A stretch of DNA of 64,000 nt from Streptomyces profundus (lineage in GTDB: Bacteria; Actinomycetota; Actinomycetes; Streptomycetales; Streptomycetaceae). The notes beneath the pieces were generated by a model. That model was given only the letters and a program-made list of their open reading frames with translations, was not told where the DNA came from and did not search any database. Numbering within the stretch: the stretch's first letter is position 1; the number at the start of each line of letters is the position of its first letter. This document shows positions 8,737-17,670 of the stretch, one piece after another. The position numbers were made by a program, and so were the translations under genes. Location of the stretch: the NCBI RefSeq assembly GCF_020740535.1, contig NZ_CP082362.1, positions 2,912,501-2,976,500 of the forward strand. The letters are read 5' to 3'.

Positions 8737-9360
8737 CGCCGCCTCCCCCACTGAAGATTCGGGCCTTGTGGTCCCGCGCGGACCGGTGCCGTCACGTAGG
8801 TGTTGAGGGCAATGCTGCCATGGGTGGGGGGTGAACGGGGCATACCGGGGAGGTAGTTCGCCTGGTGTGGCGAACCACCTCGGATGCGCGCGGGTCCCTC
8901 AGGGCCGTTGCGGAGAAGCTGTGATCACGGTCAAAGGTAACCGGTTGTTTTAGGCCAAACTCTGGCCGGCGTGCGGTACTTGATCGAGCGGCGCGCGGGT
9001 GCGGAGATCTTGTGGTCCGGGAGACGCTGGCTGTCTCCCGGACCACACCGCCGTCCGCGGGGAATGAGACGACGGCTTCCCCCGACCCGCCGACCTTCAC
9101 GGCAGCGGGCCGACCCACGCGCAAACATCGAAGCGCTCCCCCCGACGACTGCCCAGAGCGCACACCCGGGCGCACGGCCACATGCCGGGAGCACAATCAC
9201 GGGGACGGGCAGCGCTCGCACTGGGGTACGGACATAATCCCGCCATCCGGCTATCACCCCCTTAACGGTAAGCAGGCGGCGAACTACGCTGGGTTGGCGG
9301 AGGCACGGAAGAGCCCTGCGCTGGTCGTGGGGCTGCCGTTGGTGTGTCAGGGGTGCGCGC
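8737..9360. promoter_or_regulatory. Divergent promoter region (624 bp)
   Basis: Both flanking genes point away from this stretch, so it should hold two promoters. It is less GC-rich in places (around 8935-8955). A TTTGACC-type -35-like box lies on the minus strand near 8930-8937 for the amidoligase, with no convincing -10. A perfect 15-bp inverted repeat sits in the middle and is listed separately. I see no gene. Confidence 0.5.
9011..9047. repeat. Perfect 15-bp inverted repeat with 7-nt loop
   Basis: TGTGGTCCGGGAGAC (9011-9025) is followed by a 7-nt spacer and its exact reverse complement GTCTCCCGGACCACA (9033-9047). There is no T tract on either side. It lies about 275 bp from one divergent gene and 313 bp from the other. 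It could be an operator for a large dimeric regulator, an RNA hairpin in a long leader, or a terminator for an unseen transcript. Confidence 0.75.
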
Positions 9361-10770
9361 ATGTCCAGGGAGCAACGCGGGCCGAACGAGAAGCTGGGCG
9401 CGGTTCTCGCCCTTGCGGGGATCAGTAACGCCGGTCTCGCCCGCCGGGTCAACGACTTAGGCGCGCAGCGGGGTTTGACGCTGCGATATGACAAGACGTC
9501 GGTGGCCCGTTGGGTGACCAAGGGGATGATCCCGCAGGGTGCGGCGCCCCATCTGATCGCCGCGGCCATCAGCAGCAAGTTGGGCCGGCGGGTCCCCTTG
9601 CACGAGATCGGGCTGGCCGACACGGATCCGGCGCCCGAGGTGGGCCTCGCCTTCCCCCGTGACGTTCGGGGGGCGGTGGACTCGGCGACGGAGCTTTATC
9701 GCCTCGATGTTGCCCCGGGCAAGGGCATTTGGCAGTCACTGGCAGGTTCGTTCACTGTCACGGCATATGCCACGCCGGTATCCCGGTGGCTTATCAATCC
9801 GGCCGACGCCTATGTGGGTCGGGCCTCGCCGGCCCAGGGGCCGCCAGCCGCCGGGCGGGTGGGGCACTCGGATGTCTCAAAGCTGCGGGAGGCGGCCGTC
9901 GAGGCCCGGCGGTGGGACTCCAAGTACGGTGGCGGGGACTGGCGTTCCTCCATGGTCCCCGAGTGCCTGCGCACGGACGCGGTGCCGCTGCTGCTCGGCT
10001 CCTACGCGGACGACGTGGGCCGTTCGCTGTTCCGGGCCACCGCCGAGCTGACCAGGTTGGCCGGCTGGATGGCCTTCGACACCGGCCAGCAGGAGGCCGC
10101 GCAGCGGTACTACATACAGGCCCTGCGCCTGGCCCGCGCGGCGGCCGATGTGCCGCTCGGCGGCTATGTGCTGGCGTCGATGTCCCTCCAGGCGACCTAT
10201 CGCGGCTTCGCCGACGAGGGTGTCGACCTGGCGCAGGCCGCGTTGGAGCGCAACCGCTCGGTTGCCACCGCGCGCGCCATGAGCTTCTTCCATCTGGTGG
10301 AGGCCAGGGCGTTGGCCAAGGCCCATGACGCGCCGGGCTGCGGCGCGGCGCTCTCGGCGGCGGAGAGCTGGCTGGAGCGCTCGCGCGAGGGCGACGGGGA
10401 TCCCGGCTGGTTGGACTTCTACGCCCACGACCGGCTGGCCGCCGACGCGGCCGAGTGCTATATCGACCTCAAGGTCCCCGGGCAGGTGCGGCGATTCACC
10501 GAGCAGGCGCTGTCGGAGCCGACGGAGGAGTTCGTCCGCTCGCACGGGCTGCGTCTGGTGGTGGCGGCGGTGGCGGAGCTGGAGTCGGGGAACCTCGACG
10601 CGGCCTGCGAGGCCGGCGCCCGAGCGGTGCGGGTGGCGGGGCGCATATCGTCGGCGCGCACCACGGACTATGTCCGCAACCTGCTGCACCGGCTGGCGCC
10701 CTACGGCGACGAACCGCTGGTCAAAGAGCTTCAGGAGCAAGCTCGCCCGCTCCTGGCGGCTCCGGCATGA
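9361..10770 (+). CDS. NsdA/SCO4441-like helix-turn-helix regulator with TPR-like C-terminus
   Basis: A 469-residue streptomycete regulator. The N-terminus ([20 protein letters not shown] to about residue 90) holds a Cro/XRE-like DNA-binding part ([44 protein letters not shown]). The rest is alpha-helical with tetratricopeptide character ([20 protein letters not shown], then [20 protein letters not shown]). The sequence is very close to what I recall of conserved Streptomyces proteins of this group, some of which repress antibiotic production and sporulation (NsdA type). The exact orthologue is inferred. AGGGG eight bases before the ATG supports the start. It is a single gene that converges on the next one. 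Confidence 0.85.
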   Translation: MSREQRGPNEKLGAVLALAGISNAGLARRVNDLGAQRGLTLRYDKTSVARWVTKGMIPQGAAPHLIAAAISSKLGRRVPLHEIGLADTDPAPEVGLAFPRDVRGAVDSATELYRLDVAPGKGIWQSLAGSFTVTAYATPVSRWLINPADAYVGRASPAQGPPAAGRVGHSDVSKLREAAVEARRWDSKYGGGDWRSSMVPECLRTDAVPLLLGSYADDVGRSLFRATAELTRLAGWMAFDTGQQEAAQRYYIQALRLARAAADVPLGGYVLASMSLQATYRGFADEGVDLAQAALERNRSVATARAMSFFHLVEARALAKAHDAPGCGAALSAAESWLERSREGDGDPGWLDFYAHDRLAADAAECYIDLKVPGQVRRFTEQALSEPTEEFVRSHGLRLVVAAVAELESGNLDAACEAGARAVRVAGRISSARTTDYVRNLLHRLAPYGDEPLVKELQEQARPLLAAPA

Positions 10771-10827
10771 CCAGGCACATGACACCGGCACAGGCGGCTG
10801 GCGCACCGGGCCGGGGCCACCTCCGGC

Positions 10828-12222
10828 TCAGCCCCCGGCCGAGCGCTCGTAGGCGTGCAGCCGGACGGTCGGCGTCTCGGCGGCGAGGGCGGTGAGCAGA
10901 TAGAGCTGATGCTCGTCGAAGGCCGCGATCTGCCGGTCGTCGGCCAGATCGGACGAGAACGGGACGGTGCCGACGTCCGACCGTTCGCCCGTGGCCCAGT
11001 CCAGCGCGAACACCCGCTGCACTCCGCCGTCGGCCGGCTCGGCGAGCAGTGGGCCGCCCGCCTCGTCCACGCCCAGCAGCTGCGTTCCCGCGGGGAGTTC
11101 AGCCGTCCAACGGATCTCGCCCTCGGCCAGGCCGTAGCCGGCCACGTGCACCGCCCCCTCGTCGGCGGGGTTCGCTTCGTCCGGGTCGACCATGGAGACC
11201 GGGACGTAGCGGGTGAAGAGCACATCGCCGGTCACCACCGAGTGCGCCCCCGGCAGCGGCCCGGGCCGCACCTCGTCGCCGTCCGCCACGCCGATCGGAT
11301 GCCGCCACAGCACCTGCCCGGTCTCCGCGTACGCCACCAGCTCGCCGGCGCGCAGCAACAGCACGGGATCGCCGGCCAGAACGCCCTCGACCTCGAAACG
11401 CTCCGCCTCCGTCGCCTGGTTGCTCCACTCCCACTCGCCGGTGTCCGCGTGGTAGACGCTGACCTCGTCGCGCGGCGGCTCCCCCAGGCAACGGCTGCGC
11501 ACCACGATCCGGTTGCCGTCCTGGTGCACCGAGCGCGGCAGCCGGCTCTCCGTACAGCTGCCCTCGGCGCCGTCCGGCGGGGACGGCAGCGGTAGTTCCT
11601 CACCCGTCTCGGTGGCCAGCCGGTGGAAGGCGGCGGGCTCGCCCTCCGCCTCCAGGCTCACCGAGACCGTGGTCTCCCCCATCGCCACGACCGCCCCCGC
11701 CGCCTCGGCTGGGTCGGCCGGTTCGCCCTCGGGGGCGGGCAGCTCGCGCCACCAGAGCGGCTCCCCCTCGGTCACCTCCAGCACCACAAGGAGCGTGCAT
11801 CCGCCCGTCGCCGAGCGGTGGAGCACGGCGCCGAGGCCCGACGAGTTGACCGTCTCAGACGCGGCGCAGGGCGCGCCGGCCGTCGGCGGCGGCTCCAGCT
11901 CCCAGACGGGCCCGCCGTCGACCGTCTGATAGCCGTGCACCCCGGTGGCCGTGACCAGCGCCACGGTCGGATCGTGCGGCCAGAGCCTGATCAACTCGGC
12001 GCCGGGGCCACGGACCGGGGCCGCCACCCTGGGCGCGGCCCACAGCTCCGCCAGCTCGCCCGGCACCGGCACGCCCACCTCGCTGGTCCCGGGCGAGGCG
12101 ACGTCCCCCGGCTCGGCCGCCTCCTCCCGGCTGAACACCACCACCCACACCGTGAGCAGCGCCAACAGCACCACGCCCACCGGCGCCACCACCAACCAGA
12201 ACCGGCCCTCACCCTCCGCCAT
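10828..12222 (-). CDS. Membrane-anchored PQQ/WD40-like beta-propeller protein
   Basis: A 464-residue protein with an uncleaved N-terminal membrane helix (WLVVAPVGVVLLALLTVWVV, about 9-28) and an extracellular region of repeated short beta motifs. Typical propeller strands are ALVTATGVHGYQTVDGGPVW, VSVYHADTGEWEW, ELVAYAETGQVLWRHPIG and QRVFALDWATGE, as in PQQ-binding-like repeat proteins. No PQQ-dehydrogenase catalytic residues are recognised, so a structural or binding role is more likely than catalysis. The ATG at 12222 is chosen because GGGGGGA lies about 7 bases upstream; the longer GTG form adds an Arg/Gly/Ala stretch with no ribosome binding site. It is divergent from trmB with about 150 bp between them. 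Confidence 0.8.
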   Translation of the reverse strand: MAEGEGRFWLVVAPVGVVLLALLTVWVVVFSREEAAEPGDVASPGTSEVGVPVPGELAELWAAPRVAAPVRGPGAELIRLWPHDPTVALVTATGVHGYQTVDGGPVWELEPPPTAGAPCAASETVNSSGLGAVLHRSATGGCTLLVVLEVTEGEPLWWRELPAPEGEPADPAEAAGAVVAMGETTVSVSLEAEGEPAAFHRLATETGEELPLPSPPDGAEGSCTESRLPRSVHQDGNRIVVRSRCLGEPPRDEVSVYHADTGEWEWSNQATEAERFEVEGVLAGDPVLLLRAGELVAYAETGQVLWRHPIGVADGDEVRPGPLPGAHSVVTGDVLFTRYVPVSMVDPDEANPADEGAVHVAGYGLAEGEIRWTAELPAGTQLLGVDEAGGPLLAEPADGGVQRVFALDWATGERSDVGTVPFSSDLADDRQIAAFDEHQLYLLTALAAETPTVRLHAYERSAGG

Positions 12223-12376
12223 CACGCGTCCCCCCGATCGTGCGGCCCTCGCTCCGAGGGCCCCGGCCACCACCCGTTGACGAGGTCCAGCCAACCCCCT
12301 TTTCGTCCCATGGTCATCTCATCGGACGTAACCGCCACGGTGGGTGGTTCCGCGGCGCCGTACCATCGATGGCACT

Positions 12377-13189
12377 GTGTCCGAGACATCCGCCGCGCTT
12401 CCCGAGGCGCTTCCCACCACGATTCCCGCCGCCGAGACCGCCGTGGCCGCCGAGCCGCCCCGTATGTTCCCACCGGGCGCGGGCCCGGCCGCCGACCCCA
12501 CGGCCGGCACCGCGCCCGACCGTGCCATCCGCAGCTTCCAGCCCCGGCGCAGCCGGGTCACGCCCAGCCAGCGGCAGTCGCTGCTGCGGCTCTGGCCGCG
12601 CTGGGGCGTGGAGATCGACGGCCACACCCGCCTCGACCCGGCCGCGCTCTTCGACGGCCGGCCGGTGGTGCTGGAGATCGGCTTCGGCATGGGCGAGGCG
12701 ACCGCCGAGATGGCGGCGGCCGACCCGGGGACCGGCGTTCTCGCGGCCGATGTGCACACCCCGGGGCAGGGCAACCTGCTGCGGCTGGCCGAACGCGCCG
12801 GCCTGGACAACGTCCGGGTGGCCAACGGGGACGCGATCCTGCTGCTGCGCGAGATGCTGCCCGCGCGCTCGCTCGCCGGCGTGCGGGTCTTCTTCCCCGA
12901 CCCCTGGCCCAAGACGCGGCACCACAAACGGCGGCTGATCCAGCCGGCCTTCGTCGAACTCGTCGCGTCCCGCCTGGCGCCGGGCGCCACGCTGCACTGC
13001 GCGACGGACTGGGAGCCCTACGCCGAAGCGATGCTCGAAGTGCTCGAAGCCGACGCGGCGTTCGAGAACACCGCGCCGGACGGCGGCTTCGCGCCGCGCC
13101 CCGCGCACCGGCCGCTGACCCGCTTCGAGCGGCAGGGGCTGGCCAAGGGCCACCGCGTCCGGGACCTGGTCTTCCGCCGCCGGGCCTGA
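12377..13189 (+). CDS. trmB: tRNA (guanine-N7-)-methyltransferase
   Basis: Class I SAM-dependent methyltransferase that makes m7G46 in tRNAs. The SAM-binding motif VVLEIGFGMGEATAEMAA, the acidic residues of AADVHTPGQGN, the characteristic TrmB motif VFFPDPWPKTRHHKRRL and the later CATDWEPYAEAMLEVLE are all present. The first roughly 60 residues are a Pro/Ala/Thr-rich extension, common in streptomycete TrmB. The GTG at 12377 (VSETSAALPE) is preferred to a GTG at 12344 that would add MVPRRRTIDGT. Neither has a strong ribosome binding site. The next gene begins 51 bp downstream in the same direction and is probably cotranscribed. Confidence 0.92.
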   Translation: MSETSAALPEALPTTIPAAETAVAAEPPRMFPPGAGPAADPTAGTAPDRAIRSFQPRRSRVTPSQRQSLLRLWPRWGVEIDGHTRLDPAALFDGRPVVLEIGFGMGEATAEMAAADPGTGVLAADVHTPGQGNLLRLAERAGLDNVRVANGDAILLLREMLPARSLAGVRVFFPDPWPKTRHHKRRLIQPAFVELVASRLAPGATLHCATDWEPYAEAMLEVLEADAAFENTAPDGGFAPRPAHRPLTRFERQGLAKGHRVRDLVFRRRA

Positions 13190-13240
13190 CGCCATCGCCC
13201 AGGGGGGCCCACCGTCGCGGCGGGGCCTTAAGGTCGAAGG

Positions 13241-14422
13241 GTGCGCCTCCCGTTCCCCCCACCTCGCGGCGCCGCCCGGTTCCGCACCCCGGCGATCGGG
13301 GGTGCGTTGGCGCTGTGCGGACTTGTGGTGGGCGTGGTCATCGGCCGCGAGACCGGCGTCCCCGGCCTGCTGGTCGGGCTCGGCCTCGCCCTGCTGCCGC
13401 TGCCCGTCCTGTTCGCCGCCTACCGCTGGCTGGAGGCGGTCCACCCCAGGCACTGGCGGGAGTTGGCCTTCGCCTTCGGCTGGGGCGCCTGCGCCGCCAC
13501 GCTTCTCGCCCTGACCGCCAACGGGCTCCTCGTCCGCCTGTTGACGGACAGTCCGGCGCGCCTCTCCCCCGCCCATCCCGACACCCTGGAGATCACGGTG
13601 ATCGCGCCCATGGTGGAGGAGACCGCCAAGGCCGCCGTGATCGGCTGGGTCTGGCTGCGCCAGACGCATCTCGGACACGGGGTCCTCGTCGGCCTCGCAA
13701 CGGCGGGCGCCTCGGCGGCCGGGTTCGCCTTCACCGAGAACGTGCTCTATCTGGGCAGCGCGTTCGCACAGGACCAGGAGTTGGGCCAACAGGGCATCTG
13801 GGACTCGGCCATGGCCGTGACGTTCTTCGTGCGGATGGTGGTGGCCCCGTTCGCCCACCCCATGTTCACCGCCCTCACCGGCCTCGGCTTCGGGCTCGCC
13901 GCCATGCTCGCCCCCGGGCGGCGACGGCTGCGCCTGGCCCTGCCGGCGCTCGGGCTCGGCCTGGCGATGGGCATGCACTCCCTGTGGAACGCGTCAACGT
14001 CCCTGAGCCTGTTGGGGTTCGGCGCGGTGTACTTCCTGCTGATGGCGCCGACGCTGATCCTGCTGTGCCGGGTGGCGGTCTCCGCCAGACGGCGCGAACT
14101 GCGGGTGGTGCGGCGCACGTTGACGCACTACGCGGCGGCGGGGTGGCTCGCGCCGCAGGAGCCGCAGGCGCTCGGCTGCGCGCGCGCCCGGCGCCGGGCG
14201 CGGCGCCTTGGCCGCCGCGCCCACGGCCCGGAGGGCGCCCGCGCGGTCGCCGACTACCAGGCGGCGGCCACCGAGTTGGCCCTCCTCCGCGATCGCGCCG
14301 GCCGCGGCCTGACGGGCGACGCGACGGACGTCGGCTTCGCCGACCGCGAACGAGAGCTCCTCCACCGCCTCTGGACCCACCGCCCCCTCGCCGCCCCCCT
14401 CACCCTCACCCCCGACCCCTGA
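13241..14422 (+). CDS. PrsW-family intramembrane metalloprotease
   Basis: A 393-residue polytopic membrane protein. The PrsW signature is complete: VEETAKAAVIGW (EExxK), GFAFTENVLYLG (FxxxENxxY), HPMFTALTGLGFG and MHSLWNAS supply the Glu and His residues expected for the active site. Eight or so hydrophobic segments surround them. The C-terminal 110 residues are a cytoplasmic Arg/Ala-rich tail. In Bacillus, PrsW cleaves an anti-sigma factor; the substrate here is unknown. The start is a GTG. It follows trmB closely and is the last gene before a long gene-free repeat region. Confidence 0.88.
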   Translation: MRLPFPPPRGAARFRTPAIGGALALCGLVVGVVIGRETGVPGLLVGLGLALLPLPVLFAAYRWLEAVHPRHWRELAFAFGWGACAATLLALTANGLLVRLLTDSPARLSPAHPDTLEITVIAPMVEETAKAAVIGWVWLRQTHLGHGVLVGLATAGASAAGFAFTENVLYLGSAFAQDQELGQQGIWDSAMAVTFFVRMVVAPFAHPMFTALTGLGFGLAAMLAPGRRRLRLALPALGLGLAMGMHSLWNASTSLSLLGFGAVYFLLMAPTLILLCRVAVSARRRELRVVRRTLTHYAAAGWLAPQEPQALGCARARRRARRLGRRAHGPEGARAVADYQAAATELALLRDRAGRGLTGDATDVGFADRERELLHRLWTHRPLAAPLTLTPDP

Positions 14423-15521
14423 GCCCCAGCCGCCGAGCCGTTGCCACGGCGGGGCGGAACGCGGACCTCGGCTCGAACCGGCCAGGGACAGGGAGGGACC
14501 CGCCGGAGAGACACCGACGAGACCGGCCGACACGGCATCCGAGACGGCCCCGCCGGAGGGAGTGCCGACGGGACGGGCAGGGCGCCGGGACAGGTGTCCG
14601 GAACGGAAACGCCGACACCGGCCCCGCCGAAGCGAACACCACCGACCTCGGGCCGACCAGCGCCATCCATAAGGCGAGAGCGCGCCGTCAACGGGGCGTC
14701 GGGCGCCCAGTCGCCCCCACCAGCCCCGACAGGCGGGGACGGGACCGCCACCCCCGCCAGGCGGCGGCTGGTGGGGGGGCGGAGCCCCTCGTCCACCACA
14801 GCGACCAACCACCCGCAGGACGGGCCCGGTCGCCGCCCAGGGACAAGCACACGGACCGGCTGCCCCCGCCCACCATCAACCGCAACCCGACCACCCAACG
14901 GCGCCATAGCACCGCCCGCAAGGCGGGCCCGGTCGCCGCCCAAGCGGCAAGCAGGCCCGGGCCGCCCGCAGGGCCCCTGCGGGGGCACCGCCCCCTCATC
15001 CACCACAGCGACCTAACCACCCACAGGACGCACCCGGTCGCCGCCCAGGGACAAGCACACGGACCGGCTGCCCCCGCCCACCATCAACCGCAACCCGACC
15101 ACCCAACGGCGCCATAGCACCGCCCGCAAGGCGGGCCCGGTCGCCCCCCAAGCGGCAAGCAGACCCGGGCCACGAAGCACGGCCTGACCCCGGGCCCCCC
15201 GCAGGGCCCCTGCGGGGGCACCGCCCACCATCAACCGCAACCCGACCAGCCAACGGCGCCATAGCACCACCCGCAAGGCGGGCCCGGTCACCGCCCAAGC
15301 GGCAAGCAGACCCGGGCCACGAGGCACAGCCTGACCCCGGGCCGCCCGCAGGGCCCCTGCGGGGGCGCCGCCTCTCACCCACCGCAGCGACCAACCACCC
15401 GCAGGACGGGCCCGGTCGCCGCCGACCGTCAACAGCGAACCGCCAGCCGCCCGCAGGGCACGGGCGACGCGGCCCCCCGGGCCGCGAGGCCGTGGCCCAG
15501 CCCCCCGCAGGGGGGCCGTGG
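14423..15521. repeat. Gene-free convergent region with hairpin-rich tandem repeats
   Basis: About 1.1 kb between two converging genes. From about 14787 to 15420 a composite unit is repeated. Blocks starting caccatcaaccgcaaccc lie at 14871, 15079 and 15226 (spacings 208 and 147 bp), and the first two are nearly identical over about 100 bp. Units contain short hairpins such as cccgcaaggcggg and cccgcagggcccctgcggg. Upstream (14423-14786) is unrelated GC-rich sequence with ccggcc and gacggg words. No ORF has plausible protein content. The hairpins may work as bidirectional terminators. Confidence 0.75.
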
Positions 15522-16535
15522 CTAGGCCCCCGGCAGGGGCGCGCGGAGGGAGGTGGTCAGGGCGTCGTGGTGGCGGGCGTGGGCGTGGAGCCACTGGGCT
15601 TCCTCCGGGCGGAGGCGGCCGGGGAGCAGCAGGCCCACCAGATCGATCACGGGGTTGACGTCGAGGTGGTCGAGCAGGCGCAGCAGGGAAAAGCCCGTGC
15701 TGGGGTCGAGCGCCCAGCGGGGCTCGCCGAGCAGCGCCGGATCGCGGACGGGGTGGCTCAACGAGCGGTCGCCGAGGTGCGTCTGGGCGGCGGGGACCAG
15801 CCGGAGGCTCACCGCCTCGGCCCAGGCGTCGGCGCGTTCGCCGAAGACCAGCCGGACTTCGGTGGGCCGGCGCCAGCCGGGGCCGTCGCCCCGGTGGGAG
15901 ACGGCGTGCAGATCGGAGCGGGTGCCGGTGCCGGACGGGTGGGGTGTGGCGGAGTCGAGCCGCATCACCAGGTCGTAGGAGTCGATGCGGCTGCCGAGGC
16001 CGCTGGCGGCGACCTCCTCGCCGCCGCCGACCACGCAGACCGTGCGGTCGGCGAGCCAGTCGCGGAGGCCGTCGACCGACAGCGGTTCGGGCGCGGTGGC
16101 CAGCACCGGGGCGGAGTCAGGGGCGCCCGCCAGGGCACGGTGTCGGCGGTAGGCGTCGCTCGCCTCGACCGCGCGGCCGTCGGCCGCCAGCGCGCGCCCC
16201 CGGAGCAGCCATGCCTGGTCGGAGCGGGCGCGCAGCGCGACGGCCGCGTCCGCGAGCCGGCGCGCGAGACGCACCTGGCCCGCGCCTATGGCGCTGTCGG
16301 CGGCTGCCAGCAGCGCCGTGAACGAGCGATCCTGGCACGGCTGGACGGCCGCCCGCTCCCTGACCAGCTCGCCGATGGCGGCGATCAGCGCGGGCTGGTC
16401 AGGGGGGCGCGTCGGATCCGTCAGGTGGCCGGCGCACTCCCGGACGCAGCCGGCGAAGAGGTCCTCGGCCCGCGCGACGCTGCCGGGCCAGGGGTTCGCG
16501 CGCTGGCCGGACCTGACCCTTCTGATGGCCTTCAT
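15522..16535 (-). CDS. Glycosyltransferase family 29 (sialyltransferase-fold) protein with helical N-terminus
   Basis: A 337-residue protein. The C-terminal half shows the two short motifs of GT29 sialyltransferases: a sialylmotif-L-like segment (VCVVGGGEEVAASGLG, residues 167-181, followed by RIDSYDLVMRLDSA) and a sialylmotif-S-like segment (DPSTGFSLLRLL, about 276-287). The N-terminal 140 residues are Ala/Arg-rich helices resembling TPR repeats (LARRLADAAVALRARSDQAW). There is no signal peptide or membrane anchor, so it is probably cytoplasmic. Donor and acceptor are unknown; CMP-sialic acid is only an inference from family. GGAAGG eight bases before the ATG supports the start. It follows an aldo/keto reductase by 96 bp on the same strand. 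Confidence 0.78.
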   Translation of the reverse strand: MKAIRRVRSGQRANPWPGSVARAEDLFAGCVRECAGHLTDPTRPPDQPALIAAIGELVRERAAVQPCQDRSFTALLAAADSAIGAGQVRLARRLADAAVALRARSDQAWLLRGRALAADGRAVEASDAYRRHRALAGAPDSAPVLATAPEPLSVDGLRDWLADRTVCVVGGGEEVAASGLGSRIDSYDLVMRLDSATPHPSGTGTRSDLHAVSHRGDGPGWRRPTEVRLVFGERADAWAEAVSLRLVPAAQTHLGDRSLSHPVRDPALLGEPRWALDPSTGFSLLRLLDHLDVNPVIDLVGLLLPGRLRPEEAQWLHAHARHHDALTTSLRAPLPGA

Positions 16536-16631
16536 GGTCGCGACCTTCCCGCGCCGGCCCCCCGCCCGCGTGGCCCCGAAGCACCGGCGAGGTGAACGTT
16601 CCCTGACCGAACGGATCGCCGGGGGGTCGGC

Positions 16632-17576
16632 TCAGACCGTGCTGGCCTCCTCCAGGAGCTTTGTCTCGGCGTCGTTGAGGCGCAGCCGGACGCCGGCGAA
16701 CAGCGGGCCCAGCTGGTCGACCGTGCGGGCGCTGGCGATGGGCGCCGCCACGGTGGGCCGGGCGGCCAGCCAGGCGAGCGCGACGGAGGCCGGCTCGACC
16801 GAGCGCTCCTCGGCGATCCCCTGGAGCGCGGCCAGCACCCGGGGGCCATGGGCGGTGTCCAGATAGCGGGCGGCGCTGTCGGCCCGCCGGCTGGCGACCT
16901 CCGTGCCGGGGCGGTACTTGCCGGTGAGGAAGCCGGAGGCGAGCGCGTAGTACGGCATGGCGGCCAGCCCCCAGCGGGCGGCCAGCTCGGCCAGCTCGCC
17001 CTCGTAGGTGGAGCGGGAGACCAGGTTGTAGTGCGGCTGGATGGCGACATAGCGGGCGAGGCTCTCCCGCTCGGCGAACTCCAGGGAGCGGGCGAGCCGT
17101 TCGGGCGCGATGTTGGAGGCGGCGATCTCCCGGACCTTGCCGGCGGTGACCAACTCGTCGAGGGTGGTGATGATCTCCTCGGCCGGCACCGACTCGTCGT
17201 CGAAGTGCGTGTAGTAGAGATCGATGTGGTCGACGCCGAGGCGGCGGAGCGAGGCGTCGGCCGCGCGCCTGATGGTGTCGGGCGCCAGGCCCTTGGCGTC
17301 GGGGTGGCCGCCGGCCTTGGTGGCGATCACGACATCGTCGCGGCGGCCCCTGCGGGCCAGCCAGCGGCCGATGATCGTCTCGGACTCGCCACCCGCGTTG
17401 CCCTCGACCCAGGCGCTGTAGACATCGGCCGTGTCCACGAAGTTGCCGCCGGCGGCGGCATAGGCGTCGAGCACGGCGAAGGACGTCGGCTCATCCGCCG
17501 TCCAACCGAAGACATTGCCGCCCAGGCAGAGCGGGGAGACCTGAAGGGAACCCACGGCATGCGTCGTTGCTGTCAT
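16632..17576 (-). CDS. Aldo/keto reductase
   Basis: NAD(P)H-dependent oxidoreductase with a TIM-barrel fold, 314 residues. The catalytic tetrad is visible: D48 and Y53 in NFVDTADVYSAW, K87 in IATKAGG and H124 in YYTHFDD. The usual cofactor-binding tail is recognisable (VAAPIASARTVDQL). It resembles the general-stress or AKR12-like soluble reductases; the substrate is not predictable. A TAGGCT -10 box lies at 17588-17583 on the minus strand, only six bases before the ATG, and there is no ribosome binding site, so a leaderless mRNA is likely. Confidence 0.92.
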   Translation of the reverse strand: MTATTHAVGSLQVSPLCLGGNVFGWTADEPTSFAVLDAYAAAGGNFVDTADVYSAWVEGNAGGESETIIGRWLARRGRRDDVVIATKAGGHPDAKGLAPDTIRRAADASLRRLGVDHIDLYYTHFDDESVPAEEIITTLDELVTAGKVREIAASNIAPERLARSLEFAERESLARYVAIQPHYNLVSRSTYEGELAELAARWGLAAMPYYALASGFLTGKYRPGTEVASRRADSAARYLDTAHGPRVLAALQGIAEERSVEPASVALAWLAARPTVAAPIASARTVDQLGPLFAGVRLRLNDAETKLLEEASTV

Positions 17577-17617
17577 GGCGCCAGCCTAGGGTCCTGGTTG
17601 TTAACAGAAGTTGAACC

Positions 17618-17654
17618 GGTGACCCTGGCGTCGGGGGGCGCCGCCAGAGTCACC
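17618..17654 (-). terminator. Terminator hairpin after the M23 peptidase gene
   Basis: GGTGACCCTGGCG and CGCCAGAGTCACC form a 13-bp stem with one mismatch between the peptidase stop and the aldo/keto reductase promoter. No T tract follows, as is common in Streptomyces. Confidence 0.6.
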
Positions 17655-17670
17655 GGCGTTCATGGGGCCG

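Noticed and set aside
8792..9196. A minus-strand peptide containing GLKQPVTFD, which would fit a lasso core (Gly1 with Asp9)
   Set aside because: The leader lacks the conserved Thr at position -2, there is no suitable start, and the frame continues well beyond as random sequence.
11623..15117. A 1164-residue plus-strand ORF over the PQQ-like gene, trmB and prsW region
   Set aside because: It is antisense or out of frame to three genes with recognisable motifs and is Arg/Pro/Gly-rich as high-GC shadow frames are.
14787..15420. Possible CRISPR array
   Set aside because: The repeats are long and composite, spacers are not unique, and no cas genes are present.
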